Of a DNA stretch of 64,000 nt, positions 33,464 through 44,540 are shown one piece after another. Source of the stretch: Dillenia suffruticosa (taxonomy: Eukaryota > Streptophyta > Magnoliopsida > Dilleniales > Dilleniaceae); the NCBI GenBank assembly GCA_033439265.1, contig JAVTVX010000035.1:9946001-10010000 (forward strand), read 5' to 3'. Numbering within the stretch: the stretch's first letter is position 1; each line of letters starts with the position of its first letter. Made by a program: the position numbers and the translations under genes. The notes below the pieces were generated by a model. The model worked only from the letters and a program-made list of their open reading frames with translations. It made no database searches and had not been told where the DNA came from.

Positions 33464-33561
33464 TTTTTTTTTTAGTACAATAAAATACAATTAAGCGGAT
33501 TCAAATCGGGGAATAGGGGATGGAAATAGAAAGGTTCTATCGCTTGAGTTGTCTCTGAGGA
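33464..33561 (-). mobile_element. Short tRNA-derived SINE with 16-bp target duplication
   Basis: A 98-bp insert on the minus strand ending in poly-A (plus poly-T, 33464-33473), with a box A-like ACTCAAGCGATAG and box B GATTTGAATCC. It is flanked by a perfect 16-bp repeat ACCGATAACCCTTTTT (33448-33463 and 33562-33577). It is barely longer than a tRNA head, hence either a very short SINE or a truncated one. Confidence 0.8.
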
Positions 33562-33577
33562 ACCGATAACCCTTTTT

Positions 33578-34100
33578 CTCATCCCAAATAAAATATATTG
33601 TTTTAGAGCAAGTTCAATTAATTCAAAATTTATTTGTGTGGTGTATTATTTAATTAGACTTAAATTCTGAATTCTTTTGCTTGATGTTTTTTTTCATCCT
33701 CATTTAGAAAATTAAAATTAGTTCATAAAAATTTGGAAGTTATTTTCTATTATAAAATGTTAGTAATATTTTTTTTATTACATTGAGATTTGAATTCTGG
33801 ATCACCAGATTGATAGAATAGGTTGTGATCATTGGACTGTTTTCTTGATAACAAAAAAAAAATTAAACTTATTGAGTTTTTTAAAATACTAACTTCAATT
33901 ACAAATTCGATGATCGAAAGAAAGTAGTGTCTTTTTAATCTAAATTATGAAATGATTACAACATACCTAAGTTTTAAAAAAGAAAAAAAATTCAAATCAA
34001 AGAAAATTTTCGCGTCATAATCGGGGGAGAGAGGACTGCTCAAATTTTCAAAGGGAAAATCAGAAAAAAGTATTTTACAAAAAAAAAAAAAAGGAAAAAT
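33578..34100. other. RPL39 distal upstream region
   Basis: AT-rich, without coding motifs. About 33780-33860 has a box B-like word GAGATTTGAATTCTGG followed 60 bp later by an A-run, a possible further SINE remnant. Confidence 0.4.
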
Positions 34101-34325
34101 GTAGCAGCCCAAGTTAGTTTGGACCTACAGCCCAGAGAAATCGGCCACAGTCCATTTGTCCAAGGTCGACGAGGCCCAAAATGAAACAAGGTCAGATAAC
34201 CTAGACTCCATCGGGTGACAGAGTTCTTCTCTCATATAAAGCGCCTAAACCGGTACTCTTCTCAAATTAGGGTTTCACTTCATTCTTACTCGAGCCTCGT
34301 CGCCGCTGAGCACCCGAAAGCAAAA
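34101..34325 (+). promoter_or_regulatory. RPL39 promoter and leader
   Basis: GGCCCA (34173-34178, complement of the site II word TGGGCC) and further GCCCA words (34107, 34130) lie upstream of a TATA-like CATATAAAG (34233-34241). A telo-box complement, TTAGGGTTT, follows at 34266-34274, close to the expected transcription start. Site II plus telo-box is the known signature of plant ribosomal-protein promoters linked to growth control. The leader continues to the ATG at 34326. Confidence 0.8.
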
Positions 34326-34684
34326 ATGGTCTCTCTCTCACTCTCTCTCTCTCTCTCACTCTCTCTCTCTCTCTCTCTCTCTACATTTTATTCTTGTTGA
34401 TTCGTAACTGATGTTGATATCATCTGTTAAATTGTGACAGCCGTCGCACAAAACATTCATGATCAAGAAGAAGCTGGCGAAGAAGAAGAGGCAGAACCGC
34501 CCTATTCCTCACTGGATCCGCATGAGGACCGACAACACCATCAGGTTTCTCTCTCTCTCTCTCTCTTTCTCTCTCTAGATTTATTCTTGTGTGAATGATA
34601 TGCCGAGGTTATTTTTTTTTTGGGGATTTGTGAAGGTACAATGCGAAGCGCAGGCACTGGCGTCGTACCAAGCTAGGATTTTGA
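34326..34684 (+). CDS. RPL39: Ribosomal protein eL39 (three exons, complete)
   Basis: Exons: 34326-34328 (ATG only), 34441-34544 and 34636-34684. The joined frame is 51 codons, the universal eL39 length. It starts [20 protein letters not shown], has [15 protein letters not shown] in the middle and ends [11 protein letters not shown] plus stop. eL39 is a small basic protein of the 60S subunit that lines the lower part of the nascent-peptide exit tunnel. Both introns are GT-AG: intron 1 (112 bp) begins immediately after the ATG and intron 2 (91 bp) splits an Arg codon (AG|G). Each contains a CT microsatellite near its start. Nothing is broken, so it is a likely expressed gene. The first coding exon is three bases long, so ORF scanners miss it. 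Confidence 0.97.
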
Positions 34685-35877
34685 GGTGGATCCGATCAAA
34701 GCCATGTTTTTTTTTTTCGGTTCCTTTTTCTGCCTTTTTAGAATTTCTTGTATGCACAAAGACTCAATATTTTGGGATCTTAGTACTATTGTACCTCAAA
34801 TCAGATGGAGTTCTAGAGAGTTCCATTTCTGAATTTTCCATGAGACTTCTCTGCTTTCAATTTTAAGTGGTTTTTTTTTTCCTGCCTAATCTGATTTTGT
34901 TGGGGGTGCCTAATTTGATTTGTTTTTGATTTGATTGTGTGGATCTAAGAACATGTACCTGGTCATGTCTTTCAAATCTCCCAACCTATATTTATGTTCT
35001 TCATGGCAAAATTTTATACTTCTAAACTTATTAATAGACACATCCCTGAGTTGCAGTTATGCCCCTGCAACATAAACCTAAACCCAACTTGGCTCAACTC
35101 GCTCACTAGGTATGTACCAATTTAGTTGCAATGTTTATCGTTGGTGATTTTTGAGTTGATCTGATGGATACATTTGGTGAAGTGATTCGGTTAGGGTTAC
35201 AACTCTGCCAGGGCATAGGAAATCAGTGAGATTAGTGACCTAACAATGAAGTTAGGTTTAATCTAGGTTTTGGAGGGGTTCCTTGCCTATCCGGTATTAT
35301 TATGAGGTTAGGGTTTTGATGGGGTTTGTAATCTATTTGAAAGTCTGTGGGGGCTATGGTGATGGTCTTGTTTGAAGTATAGCGGCAAGTATTTTATTGC
35401 GGGTGGGATTTTTATGGCTGGTGGATGTAATTTTAATGGTAATGCCTATTGAGTTGTGGCAAAATGATGTAGGGTTCTACGCCCAGCAAAAATGGTCAAG
35501 GCTTAATCCTTTAAGTTTTTTGCATTGTTGGTTTAATTTCAACATGTATTTTTTTGTTATCATTGCTAGACCACCAATCCATTATCCGTAATTTCGTCCT
35601 GACTAATTTGAGTCGACCGTTTGTAGGGTCTAATTGAGGGGTAGGTCTCCCAGTGTTATTTTTTCGTTTCATGAGAATCGAATTCATGATCATGGTTAAG
35701 GGACGTTAGTTCTCGAATCAAATGAGTCATCTGACGTTGGTTAATTTCAAAATGTTTTGAGTCTTAGGTGATTGTATTTCTCTTGAAACATGGGTTCCTT
35801 TTCCAAGTGCGGTCGGCATGACTTGATTTTCTGCTAGACTTGGTTGTTTGGAGTATAACATTTCAATTCAACAATTA

Positions 35878-36120
35878 GTGTTTTGGTAATACTAGAATTG
35901 TAGTTCAATATACTTTTTGGTATTATATTAAACAGTATCCGGAGTTATATTCTGATTAATCTAATTTGGGATTTGTAGTGGTTTATTTAAGGGGTTATCT
36001 TCTTAACATGGTTTGTTTCATGTGCAAGTCGCGAAATGAACTCGGGATTTTGATTAAAAGATTTAACATCACATCTCACTAGATTACTAAATCAATTAAC
36101 CGCTGGTTGTAGTATCGATC
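35878..36120 (+). repeat. Diverged direct repeat, copy 1
   Basis: About 240 bp, matched by eye to 36374-36615. Shared words include TGTTT-TAAT, GTATTATAT, TTGATTAA, ATTTAACATCACATCTCA versus ATTTAATATTATATCTCA, and CAACTC/ATCAATTAACCG. The identity of the repeat family is unknown. Confidence 0.6.
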
Positions 36121-36373
36121 TCCACTCCACAGATAGGATATTTTATATAATTTATTTTAATAGTAATTGTATTATTGATCTTTGTGTTGAATTCGACTTG
36201 CAGCACGAGAGGTTGCATCCAGCCTAATGCGATTGTATTATTGAATAAAGTTTCTCTCTCTCTCCCTCTCAAACCAGGAAAAAGAAATCAATAATAAGCT
36301 TGAAATTTTATACCTATTTTGTAATTTAGTTCCAAGTCCTCAATCTTTTTATTGAGTATTGTATGTTTAGTTT

Positions 36374-36615
36374 TTGTTTAATAATGGAATTACACTAAAT
36401 GGGGTATTTTTTTTTGTATTATATCGATTGATATTTGGAGTCATATTTTGATTAATTCTTTCTGAAACTTGCAATGGCATATTTATGAATTGTCCTCATA
36501 ACGTAATTTGTTTTATATTTAAATTACGAATTGAATTTAAAATTTAAGTTAAGAAATTTAATATTATATCTCAATATATCAACTCACCCGTCGGTATCAA
36601 ATGTGATACTCTATC
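36374..36615 (+). repeat. Diverged direct repeat, copy 2
   Basis: Second copy of 35878-36120, about 496 bp downstream in the same orientation and more AT-rich. The pair could be two independent insertions of one dispersed family or a segmental duplication. Confidence 0.6.
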
Positions 36616-37449
36616 AAGTCAAGTAACATCCTTTGTGGTAATCGCTTGTCTATCCTAATGCTTTCACGTTAAATCCTTGACGGTATTCTGCGCCTATATC
36701 ATGATATTTAATATTTGCATAATAATGTCTAAACAAAGGTATCTTTGTAAATTTTTAAGAATAATCAAATCAAGTAAACTTTTTGTAGCAGTTACATGGA
36801 CTATATTTAGTGGTAGGGTATAATTCTGTCTTTGTTGGTAGTTCCCTTATAGGATTATTGTAATCAAATTTAAATATTTAAGACTCCATAAGAAAAATTT
36901 AAAGGATTTAGAACTAAATTAAAAATTGGGTAAAAAAATTAGGACCCCATATATAATAATCATCCAAAAAAACCAAAAATCTCTCTCTCCCCCTTCCCCC
37001 TTCCCCCCCCCCGGGGGGGCTAATGTGTTGTTTTGTTATAATTGGCAAGTGAAAATGCAACAGCATATGAGGAAAAGAAACCGAAAGGAGATATTGTCTA
37101 TTGGACATATATTTGTCTTTCTAATTTTGGTAAAAACACGACCTCTCTCTCTCTCTGACAATTTTCGACTGATTATGAGTTTTTGGCTAAAAATGAAGAT
37201 GTTAAATGGATGAGCAACGTGAAGCCACGCATGCAGATCTCCCCATTTTCAGCTTTAATTAGAGCAAGAGCCAGTATACAAAGGCTGTCAGCAACCACTA
37301 GTTTCCGCATGTTTGTTATTTTTGAGTTGGTTATAAGGCGAGGGACCCTCTACACTTCCCTCCCTAGCCTTCTCTCTGCTTCTCTCTCTTGGGCAGAAGA
37401 TATAAATAAAATCCTGGGAGAGAGGAACTGCCTTGTGCTTAAACAGCCC

Positions 37450-37464
37450 ATGCGGGTCCAATAA
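37450..37464 (+). CDS. Upstream ORF in the H+-ATPase leader (MRVQ)
   Basis: ATG CGG GTC CAA TAA, four codons, ends 115 nt before the main start and lies just after the inferred transcription start. Short upstream ORFs in plasma-membrane H+-ATPase leaders that affect translation are known from Nicotiana pma genes. Whether this one is transcribed depends on the true start site. Context CCCATGC is moderate, so leaky scanning and reinitiation are likely. Confidence 0.55.
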   Translation: MRVQ

Positions 37465-37496
37465 GGGGGAAAGGATTTTCTAACACAATAATTGAA

Positions 37497-37525
37497 AGAA
37501 GATAGAGATTGCTTCTCTATCTTCT
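37497..37525 (+). promoter_or_regulatory. Perfect 12-bp hairpin in the H+-ATPase leader
   Basis: AGAAGATAGAGA, loop TTGCT, TCTCTATCTTCT. It sits between the upstream ORF and the main ATG, 55 nt before the ATG. A stem of this size is mostly A-U and only moderately stable. Confidence 0.6.
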
Positions 37526-37579
37526 AAGAATTAATTATTTTGTTATTTATTTTTGCGTTTGAGGTAATTCTCTGTAGCC

Positions 37580-40500
37580 ATGGCGTCTGGCGATGTCTCC
37601 TTGGAAGAGATTAAGAACGAGACTGTTGATCTTGTACGTACCCAAATCACCACTCTTTCTCTCTCTCTTGCCCGTGCATATTGTATCAATGATTCATTGA
37701 ATAATGCGTGTTTGTAGGAGAGTGTTCCTATTGAAGAAGTGTTTGAGCAATTGAAATGTACAAGAGAAGGTTTGTCATCTGCTGAGGGTGAGAAAAGGCT
37801 TCAAATCTTCGGCCCTAATAAGCTTGAGGAGAAGAAGGTTCTCTGTTTCTTCTTTCTATTCCTTTCCTATATTTCTTACACCCGGTGACATTGTTCCGCT
37901 ACTTAAGTGACAAACTACCATCACAATCAGCCAAAAAATTTCTTTATGATGTTAAATGTGTACAAGATACATGAGAGGATTAAATGACACGTGCTTTTTT
38001 TTCCATGATCAAATCATTATCCCATGTTTTTTTTTTAATTAAAGATATCTGTAGGGTAAAATTCTAATGCTTGAGCAATGTGTTGAAACAGGAGAGCAAG
38101 ATCCTCAAGTTTTTGGGTTTCATGTGGAATCCTCTCTCATGGGTCATGGAGGCTGCTGCTATAATGGCCATTGTTTTGGCTAATGGAGGAGTAATGCTCA
38201 TAACACATACATATCCTCTCTCTCTCTCTCTCTCTCTCTCTAAATGTTTTGCAAAATGCAGGGCCAGCCTCCAGATTGGCAAGATTTTGTGGGTATCACT
38301 GTGTTGCTCATCATTAACTCAACCATCTCATTTATTGAAGAGAACAATGCAGGCAATGCTGCTGCCGCTCTCATGGCCGGCCTTGCTCCTAAAACTAAGG
38401 TACCCTCTTTATATCACTTCTCTCATGTTTTTAATTCATGTTGTACGTTATTTTTATTTTTATTTTTTGATTCAAGTCGATATTATGTTGTAACTCTGTA
38501 ACTATGATTTGATTATAGGTGTTGAGAGATGGAAAATGGAGTGAGCAAGAAGCAGCGATCCTTGTTCCGGGAGATATCATTAGCATCAAGTTGGGAGATA
38601 TTGTCCCAGCAGATGCTCGTCTCTTGGAAGGTGATCCCCTGAAGATTGACCAATCTGCCCTCACTGGCGAGTCCTTGCCTGTCACCAAGAACCCTCACGA
38701 TGAGGTCTTCTCTGGTTCCACCTGCAAGCAAGGTGAGATTGAGGCTGTTGTCATCGCCACTGGTGTTCACACATTCTTTGGCAAGGCTGCCCACCTTGTT
38801 GACAGCACCAACCAAGTCGGTCACTTTCAAAAGGTAATCTCAAACTGTTTTCATTCACATCTTGACCGTCTGTCATGACAATTAGCATTTTACCATATTA
38901 ATGGATCTGATTCTTTTTTCCCTTTTCAGGTTTTGACTGCAATTGGTAACTTCTGCATTTGCTCCATTGCTGTTGGCATGTTGATTGAGATAGTGGTCAT
39001 GTACCCAATTCAGCAGAGAAAGTACAGAGAGGGTATTGACAACCTCTTGGTGCTTCTCATAGGAGGTATCCCAATTGCCATGCCAACAGTGTTGTCTGTC
39101 ACAATGGCTATTGGTTCCCACAGGCTTTCGGAGCAAGGTGCCATCACCAAGAGAATGACTGCCATTGAAGAAATGGCTGGCATGGATGTCCTTTGCAGTG
39201 ACAAGACCGGAACCCTCACCCTTAACAAGCTCACTGTTGACAAGAGCTTGATTGAGGTTTGTCACTTCAACTGATGAAGAAAAAAAAAGGAAAGAAAAAT
39301 GCAGAAATTCTAATTACTGTGAATTTGTTGGCTTGGCAGGTGTTCAGCTCGAACATGGACAAAGACACTGTTGTCCTTCTTGCTGCTCGTGCTTCCAGGG
39401 TTGAGAACCAAGATGCTATTGATGCCTCCATTGTCAACATGTTGGCCGACCCCAAGGAGGTACCGTGACTAATATAGTTTTATTATGATTTAATTTCTAA
39501 AATAATCTGGATATTTTTTATTACTTGAATTTGAACTCACTTGTTTCTTTCTTCTAATCGTAGGCAAGGGCAGGAATCGAAGAGATCCACTTCTTGCCAT
39601 TCAACCCGGTTGATAAGCGCACTGCTATCACCTACATTGATGCTAATGGTGACTGGCACAGATGCAGCAAGGGTGCACCTGAGCAGGTTTGAAAACATTC
39701 ATTTTTTGCTCTAATTTTCTTGTTTACCTGTAACTCATGTCTTAACTTTTTTTGGCTGGTTTCTAGATTATTGACCTTTGCGATCTTCGTGGTGAGACAA
39801 GGAAGAAGGCTCATGCTGTCATTGACAACTATGCTGACCGTGGCCTTCGTTCTTTGGCAGTTGCCAGACAGGTAAATTCCAGAAAAAACATCATCCTTAA
39901 ATTTTAGATTTTGGTGACAGTGAGAGCAAAACCTTGATTAAATGTGCATTTGGTTGTTGTATAGACTGTTCCAGAGAAAACAAAGGAAAGTGCTGGGTCA
40001 CCATGGGAATTCGTTGGCCTGTTGCCTCTCTTTGATCCACCAAGGCATGACAGTGCTGAGACCATCCGCAGAGCCTTGAACCTCGGGGTCAATGTTAAGA
40101 TGATCACTGGTGACCAACTTGCTATTGGCAAGGAAACTGGTCGTAGACTTGGCATGGGAACCAACATGTATCCATCTTCTTCCCTCCTTGGCCAATCTAA
40201 GGATGAGTCTATTGCCTCAATCCCCATTGAAGAGCTCATTGAAAAGGCTGATGGATTCGCTGGAGTCTTCCCTGGTTAGTAGATTCAATTGCAGTTTGAT
40301 TCTTGGACTTGTAAAAAATGTTACGAGAATATACTCTTCAACATTGATTTGAATGAAAAACTAATTTTGTGAAATTTTGGCCCGGATAGAGCACAAGTAT
40401 GAGATTGTGAAAAAGCTCCAAGAGAGGAAGCACATTTGTGGTATGACTGGAGATGGAGTGAACGATGCTCCAGCGTTGAAGAAGGCTGACATTGGTATTG

Positions 40501-41881
40501 CAGTTGCAGATGCCACTGATGCTGCCAGAAGCGCATCAGACATTGTCCTGACTGAGCCAGGTCTCAGCGTCATCGTCAGTGCTGTCTTGACAAGCAGAGC
40601 CATCTTCCAGAGAATGAAGAACTACACCATCTATGCCGTTTCCATCACAATCCGTATTGTGCTTGGATTCATGCTCATCGCTTTGATCTGGAAGTTTGAC
40701 TTCTCTCCCTTCATGGTTTTGATCATTGCCATATTGAATGACGGAACCATCATGACCATTTCCAAGGACAGAGTGAAGCCATCTCCAGTCCCTGACTCTT
40801 GGAAGCTCAAGGAGATCTTTGCCACTGGCGTTGTCCTCGGAACCTACCTTGCTCTCATGACTGTTGTCTTCTTCTATCTTGCTCGCGACACCGACTTCTT
40901 TTCTGTAAGTAAAACATGCTTTGAAATGCTCATTTCTTTCATACACGAATGAGTACTTAACATTTGACAATTATTTGTAGGATGTCTTCAAAGTGAAATC
41001 AATCAGGGAGAACCCTGATGAGCTCACAGCAGCCCTCTACCTTCAAGTCAGCATTGTGAGCCAAGCACTCATCTTTGTGACCAGATCAAGGAGCTGGTCA
41101 TTCATTGAGCGCCCCGGTTTCTTGCTTGTTTTTGCCTTCCTTGCGGCTCAGTTGGTTAGTTTTATGCGCTCCATTTTCCATTTTTCCTTCTTGTCACACT
41201 ATGTTGAATACTAATTTTGGCGGGGTGGTTTTTCCATTGATAGGTGGCCACTGTAATTGCTGTGTATGCAAACTGGGCCTTCGCTAGAATCCAAGGCATT
41301 GGATGGGGATGGGCAGGAGCCATCTGGGTCTTCAGTATTGTCACCTATTTCCCTCTTGATGTCCTTAAGTTCATCATCCGCTTTGGTTTGAGTGGCAAGG
41401 CTTGGGATAATCTCGTCCAGAATAAGGTTTGCTGTTTGCATACAAAATCTCTGTTGCCAAATATTTCGCTTTCCCAATTGTTCTTGTCTTGCTAATTGTC
41501 TTTCTTTTTGCTTTATTTGAAATAGACTGCATTCACAACAAAGAAGGATTATGGAAGAGGCGAGAGGGAGGCTCAATGGGCAATGGCTCAACGTACCCTC
41601 AATGGGCTCCACGTCCCAAAGGCTAGCACCGGTGAAAACATCCACTACAGCGAGTTGTCTGAGATTGCTGAACAAGCCAAGAAACGAGCTGAAATTGCAA
41701 GGTATAGGCCTCTACAAAATGCAGTTTGCTCAGAAATTTAAAGGAACTCATCTTAAGTTGATAGCATGCATCTAATGTTTGCAGGTTGAGGGAGCTCCAC
41801 ACACTCAAGGGCCATGTGGAGTCTGTGGTCAAGTTGAAGGGATTGGACATTGAAACCATCCAGCAACATTACACTGTTTAA
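37580..41881 (+). CDS. Plasma-membrane H+-transporting P-type ATPase (15 exons, 951 residues, complete)
   Basis: Exons: 37580-37633, 37718-37837, 38092-38190, 38262-38399, 38519-38833, 38930-39256, 39340-39459, 39564-39686, 39767-39871, 39965-40274, 40390-40904, 40981-41154, 41244-41426, 41526-41701, 41785-41881. All introns are GT-AG and the frame stays open. The pump hydrolyses ATP to export protons across the plasma membrane and drives secondary transport (AHA/PMA family). Motifs: TGES 186-189 (actuator domain), [13 protein letters not shown] with phospho-Asp 333, KGAPEQ 427-432 (nucleotide domain), TGDGVNDAP 590-598, Asn110 in M2, Arg659 and Asp688 (ILNDGT) in M6, the last three equal to the known proton-coordination residues of Arabidopsis AHA2. 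Hydrophobic segments occur at the expected M1-M10 places. The C-terminal regulatory domain ends QQHYTV, so the phosphorylated penultimate Thr950 that binds 14-3-3 proteins is present. Nothing is missing, so it is probably functional. Confidence 0.98.
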
Positions 41882-42062
41882 ATCAACATAAAGTGTTGTT
41901 TAAAAAAAAAGGAAAGATATGAATGCTTGAAGGAAAGGAATGCGTAAACACTTTTTTCTTTTGTTTTCCTTTCCAAAAGAAAAGTGGTGTTGGAAATGAT
42001 TAGTTTTGGATGGTTTGAGGTTGAATTGGAAGTGAAAAGGGTTCTTTAAGGATAAGATGAAT
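41882..42062 (+). other. H+-ATPase 3' UTR
   Basis: Transcribed flank after the stop codon. Possible polyadenylation words (AATAAATG at about 42080) lie at the start of the array described next, so polyadenylation may occur inside that array. Confidence 0.55.
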
Positions 42063-42575
42063 GAAGAAGATTATTTAGAATAAATGTTACATGATTTTTG
42101 TTGGTGAATTTCTCTCTTGGTATTGATTGTTTGCTAAAGCGGGGTCAGAGCTCAAAAAACAAAAATTAAAACGTTTACGGACAGGGCACCATCGCTCCTG
42201 CTACACCGCCTAGAAGCAACAAAGATAGATCGTTAGGAAAATAGTACGAAGAAGATTATTTGGAATAAATGTTACATGATTTTTGTTAGTGAATTTCTCT
42301 CTAGATCTTGATTGTTTGTTTATTGAATGCTCAGCTTTTTCATATTTAATTTTTTTTTTTGGGATAAAGAAGGGGGTTGGAGCTTCAAAAACCAAAAAAA
42401 AAAAAAAAAAGAAAGGGTATACAGACAGGGCACCATCACTCCTGCTACGCCACCAAGAAGCAACACAGATATGTCGATTGGAAAATGGTACAAAGAAGAT
42501 TATTTGGAATAAATCTCACATGATTTTTGTTAGTGAATTTCTCTCTCGATCTTGATTGTTTGCATATTGAACACT
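42063..42575 (+). repeat. Tandem array of H+-ATPase 3' flank plus LINE 3' end
   Basis: Three copies of a compound unit start at about 42063, 42250 and 42490. Each has GAAGATTATTT-GAATAAAT, ACATGATTTTTGTTNGTGAA, TTTCTCTCT and TTGATTGTTTG, followed in units 1 and 2 by CAGGGCACCATC-CTCCTGCTAC and a AAGAAGCAAC word. The second half read on the minus strand equals a LINE 3' UTR. The third unit is interrupted by the CACTA-like element and resumes at 49613. Confidence 0.75.
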
Positions 42576-43054
42576 CACTACAAAATTAAAGCGTTGTGCT
42601 GACGGTAATTTTTAATGACGGTAACTTTTAGTGACGGTTTTTATGGTTTATAAAAACGCACTATGACAAAACCGTCGGAAAATATAGGTTTTTATCAACT
42701 GACTAAAATGTCCGTGAAGAAAAATTTATCAACTGTAGGTAAAGCTATCACAACCGTCTGTAAAGCAATATTCAATTGTGATAGTTAAAAATTATGGTCA
42801 ATAAATGTAATAGTCTTTTTTGCACGGTTTAAAAATAATCTTAATATAAATCTTTTTTATTATCTATTTAACAATATCATTTTCATAGATTTTAGATGTA
42901 TGGTAACAACAAATTTTACCTTTTTTAAAACTAAATTTGTTTAAATTCTAATCTATATATTGTAATATCTGTAAAAACCTAATATTGTTATATTTTTGTA
43001 TTATATATCCTTTATATTTTAAAATAATCTAGATAATAAATTATGGTAAATTTA

Positions 43055-43545
43055 TGATAGTAGCAGTTTAGTAAATAAGTGATAATGATAAGTAGAAATA
43101 GTAGGTACGTAGGTGATAAGTAGATAATAAGTGGGTAAGTAAGTTTATATAGTGGTAAGTTTGTAATAAGTTTGTGATATATAATCGTTGTAAGTAGATA
43201 ATAAGTGAATAAGTAAGTTTATATAGTAGTAAGTTAGTGGTAAGTAAATGGTTAGTGGATAAATAAGTTTATATAGTGATAAATTTGTGATATATAGTCG
43301 TGGTAAATAGATAGTAAGTAAATTATAAGTAGATGGTAAGTGGAGAAATAAGTTTATATAGTGGTAAGTTAGTTATAAATTAGTGATAAATAGATAGTAA
43401 TCGGGTAATTAAGTTTATATAGTGGTAAGTTAGTGATAAGTTTGTAATAAATTTGTGATATATAGTCATGGTAAGTAGATATTAAATAGATGGTAAGTGG
43501 ATTAATAATTTTATATAGTGATAAATTTGTGATATATAATCGTTA
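43055..43545 (+). repeat. AT-rich tandem array in the CACTA-like element
   Basis: About seven irregular copies of a 60-100 bp unit. Constant words are AAGTTTATATAGTGGTAAGT, GATAAGTAGATAGTAAGTGG and TTTGTGATATATAGTCG. It is subterminal to the left end. Confidence 0.8.
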
Positions 43546-44454
43546 TTTAATCTACTATCATTATATTTATTTCTATTTTTTATTAACATACATTTATTTA
43601 ATATTTATTAACATATATTACTTATACACATTAAATAATTTTATTAAATATTTTAATTATTTATACTAATTTAATATTAACTTATATACATTTTTTTAAA
43701 TTTTAAAATGTATGATCAATTTTTGAAAAGTTTTATGATTTAATAATTTGAAAATTTAAAATCGAAAAACATCATTTATTTGTAAATATTATATTTACTT
43801 TCATTTTTAAAAATTTTCTAAATAGTACAAAATTACATATATTAACTTTTATATTTATTTTATGAAATTTTAAAATACTATATAACACTATTTCCCTAGA
43901 TTTTATATAGTTTCGAGATTTTATAAATTATAAAAATATCATCAATTTTTTAAAATTTTCTATATTTTAATTTTTAACAATATATTTTAAATTTCTTATA
44001 ACAATTAATTTTTATATCATCCATTATTCTATTTCATTTAATTTTATTGTTTTTGTTTTTTTTCCTAATTTTTTGTTTTTCTAATAAGTATGAAATTTAA
44101 ATTATAATATATTAATAATTTAAAAATATATATATATTTAATCACAAATATTTCCCCTTCAAAATATATAAAATTAATAAATTATAATTCATTCATAATA
44201 TTCAATTTAAATATCATTGGTTTTGAATATGTTAAAATCGGAAAAAAAATAATTCAAAGAGAATATAAAACGAAAAAAAAAACTCCCAGAAAAAGAAAAA
44301 AATAGAGGTGAGAGTGAGATAGGGAAAAAAAAGTGAGAGGGAAATAGGGAGGCAAAAAAAAAGTGAGATTGAGATTGGTAGGAAAAAAGAAAGAAATAAA
44401 AAAAAAAACAGAGAAACTTACACAAGAAAGTTGTAGATTAATAGTTAACACTTC

Positions 44455-44540
44455 AAATATTCAGCTCACTTCTGGTCATAGATTCGAATCTGGGTGCTTG
44501 CAACACTTTAATCTTTTTTGCATAAATAAAAGGAAGCTGA
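44455..44540 (+). other. Box B-like tRNA-derived segment next to the GC-rich array
   Basis: GATTCGAATCTGG at 44481-44493 matches the Pol III box B consensus. Upstream, TTAATAGTTAACACTTC could be a degraded box A. It lies directly before the GC-rich minisatellite and may be the head of a SINE. No tail or target duplication was seen. Confidence 0.35.

Larger units (their letters stand above)
34685..37395. other. Spacer between RPL39 and the H+-ATPase gene
   Basis: Contains the RPL39 3' UTR (roughly to 35000), AT-rich spacer, a diverged direct repeat (35878-36120 and 36374-36615, listed separately), a C10G7 homopolymer junction (37003-37019) and the H+-ATPase upstream region. Open stretches such as 34591-34866 and 35397-35591 show no motif. 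No transposon with clear ends was found. Confidence 0.5.
37396..37579 (+). promoter_or_regulatory. H+-ATPase core promoter and 5' leader
   Basis: TATA-like GATATAAATAAAA lies at 37399-37411, so transcription would start near 37430-37440. Upstream (37140-37390) are CT-rich tracts. The leader contains a short upstream ORF (37450-37464) and a 12-bp perfect stem (37497-37508 with 37514-37525). The ATG at 37580 has a good context (GCCATGGCG). Confidence 0.7.

Noticed and set aside
34215-34400. 61-codon plus-strand frame across the RPL39 start, ending in a Ser-Leu repeat
   Set aside because: It reads through the CT microsatellite of intron 1; the real gene splices directly after the ATG at 34326.
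40536-40970. 144-codon minus-strand frame inside the H+-ATPase gene
   Set aside because: It is the antisense shadow of the largest H+-ATPase exon; conservation and splicing support only the plus strand.
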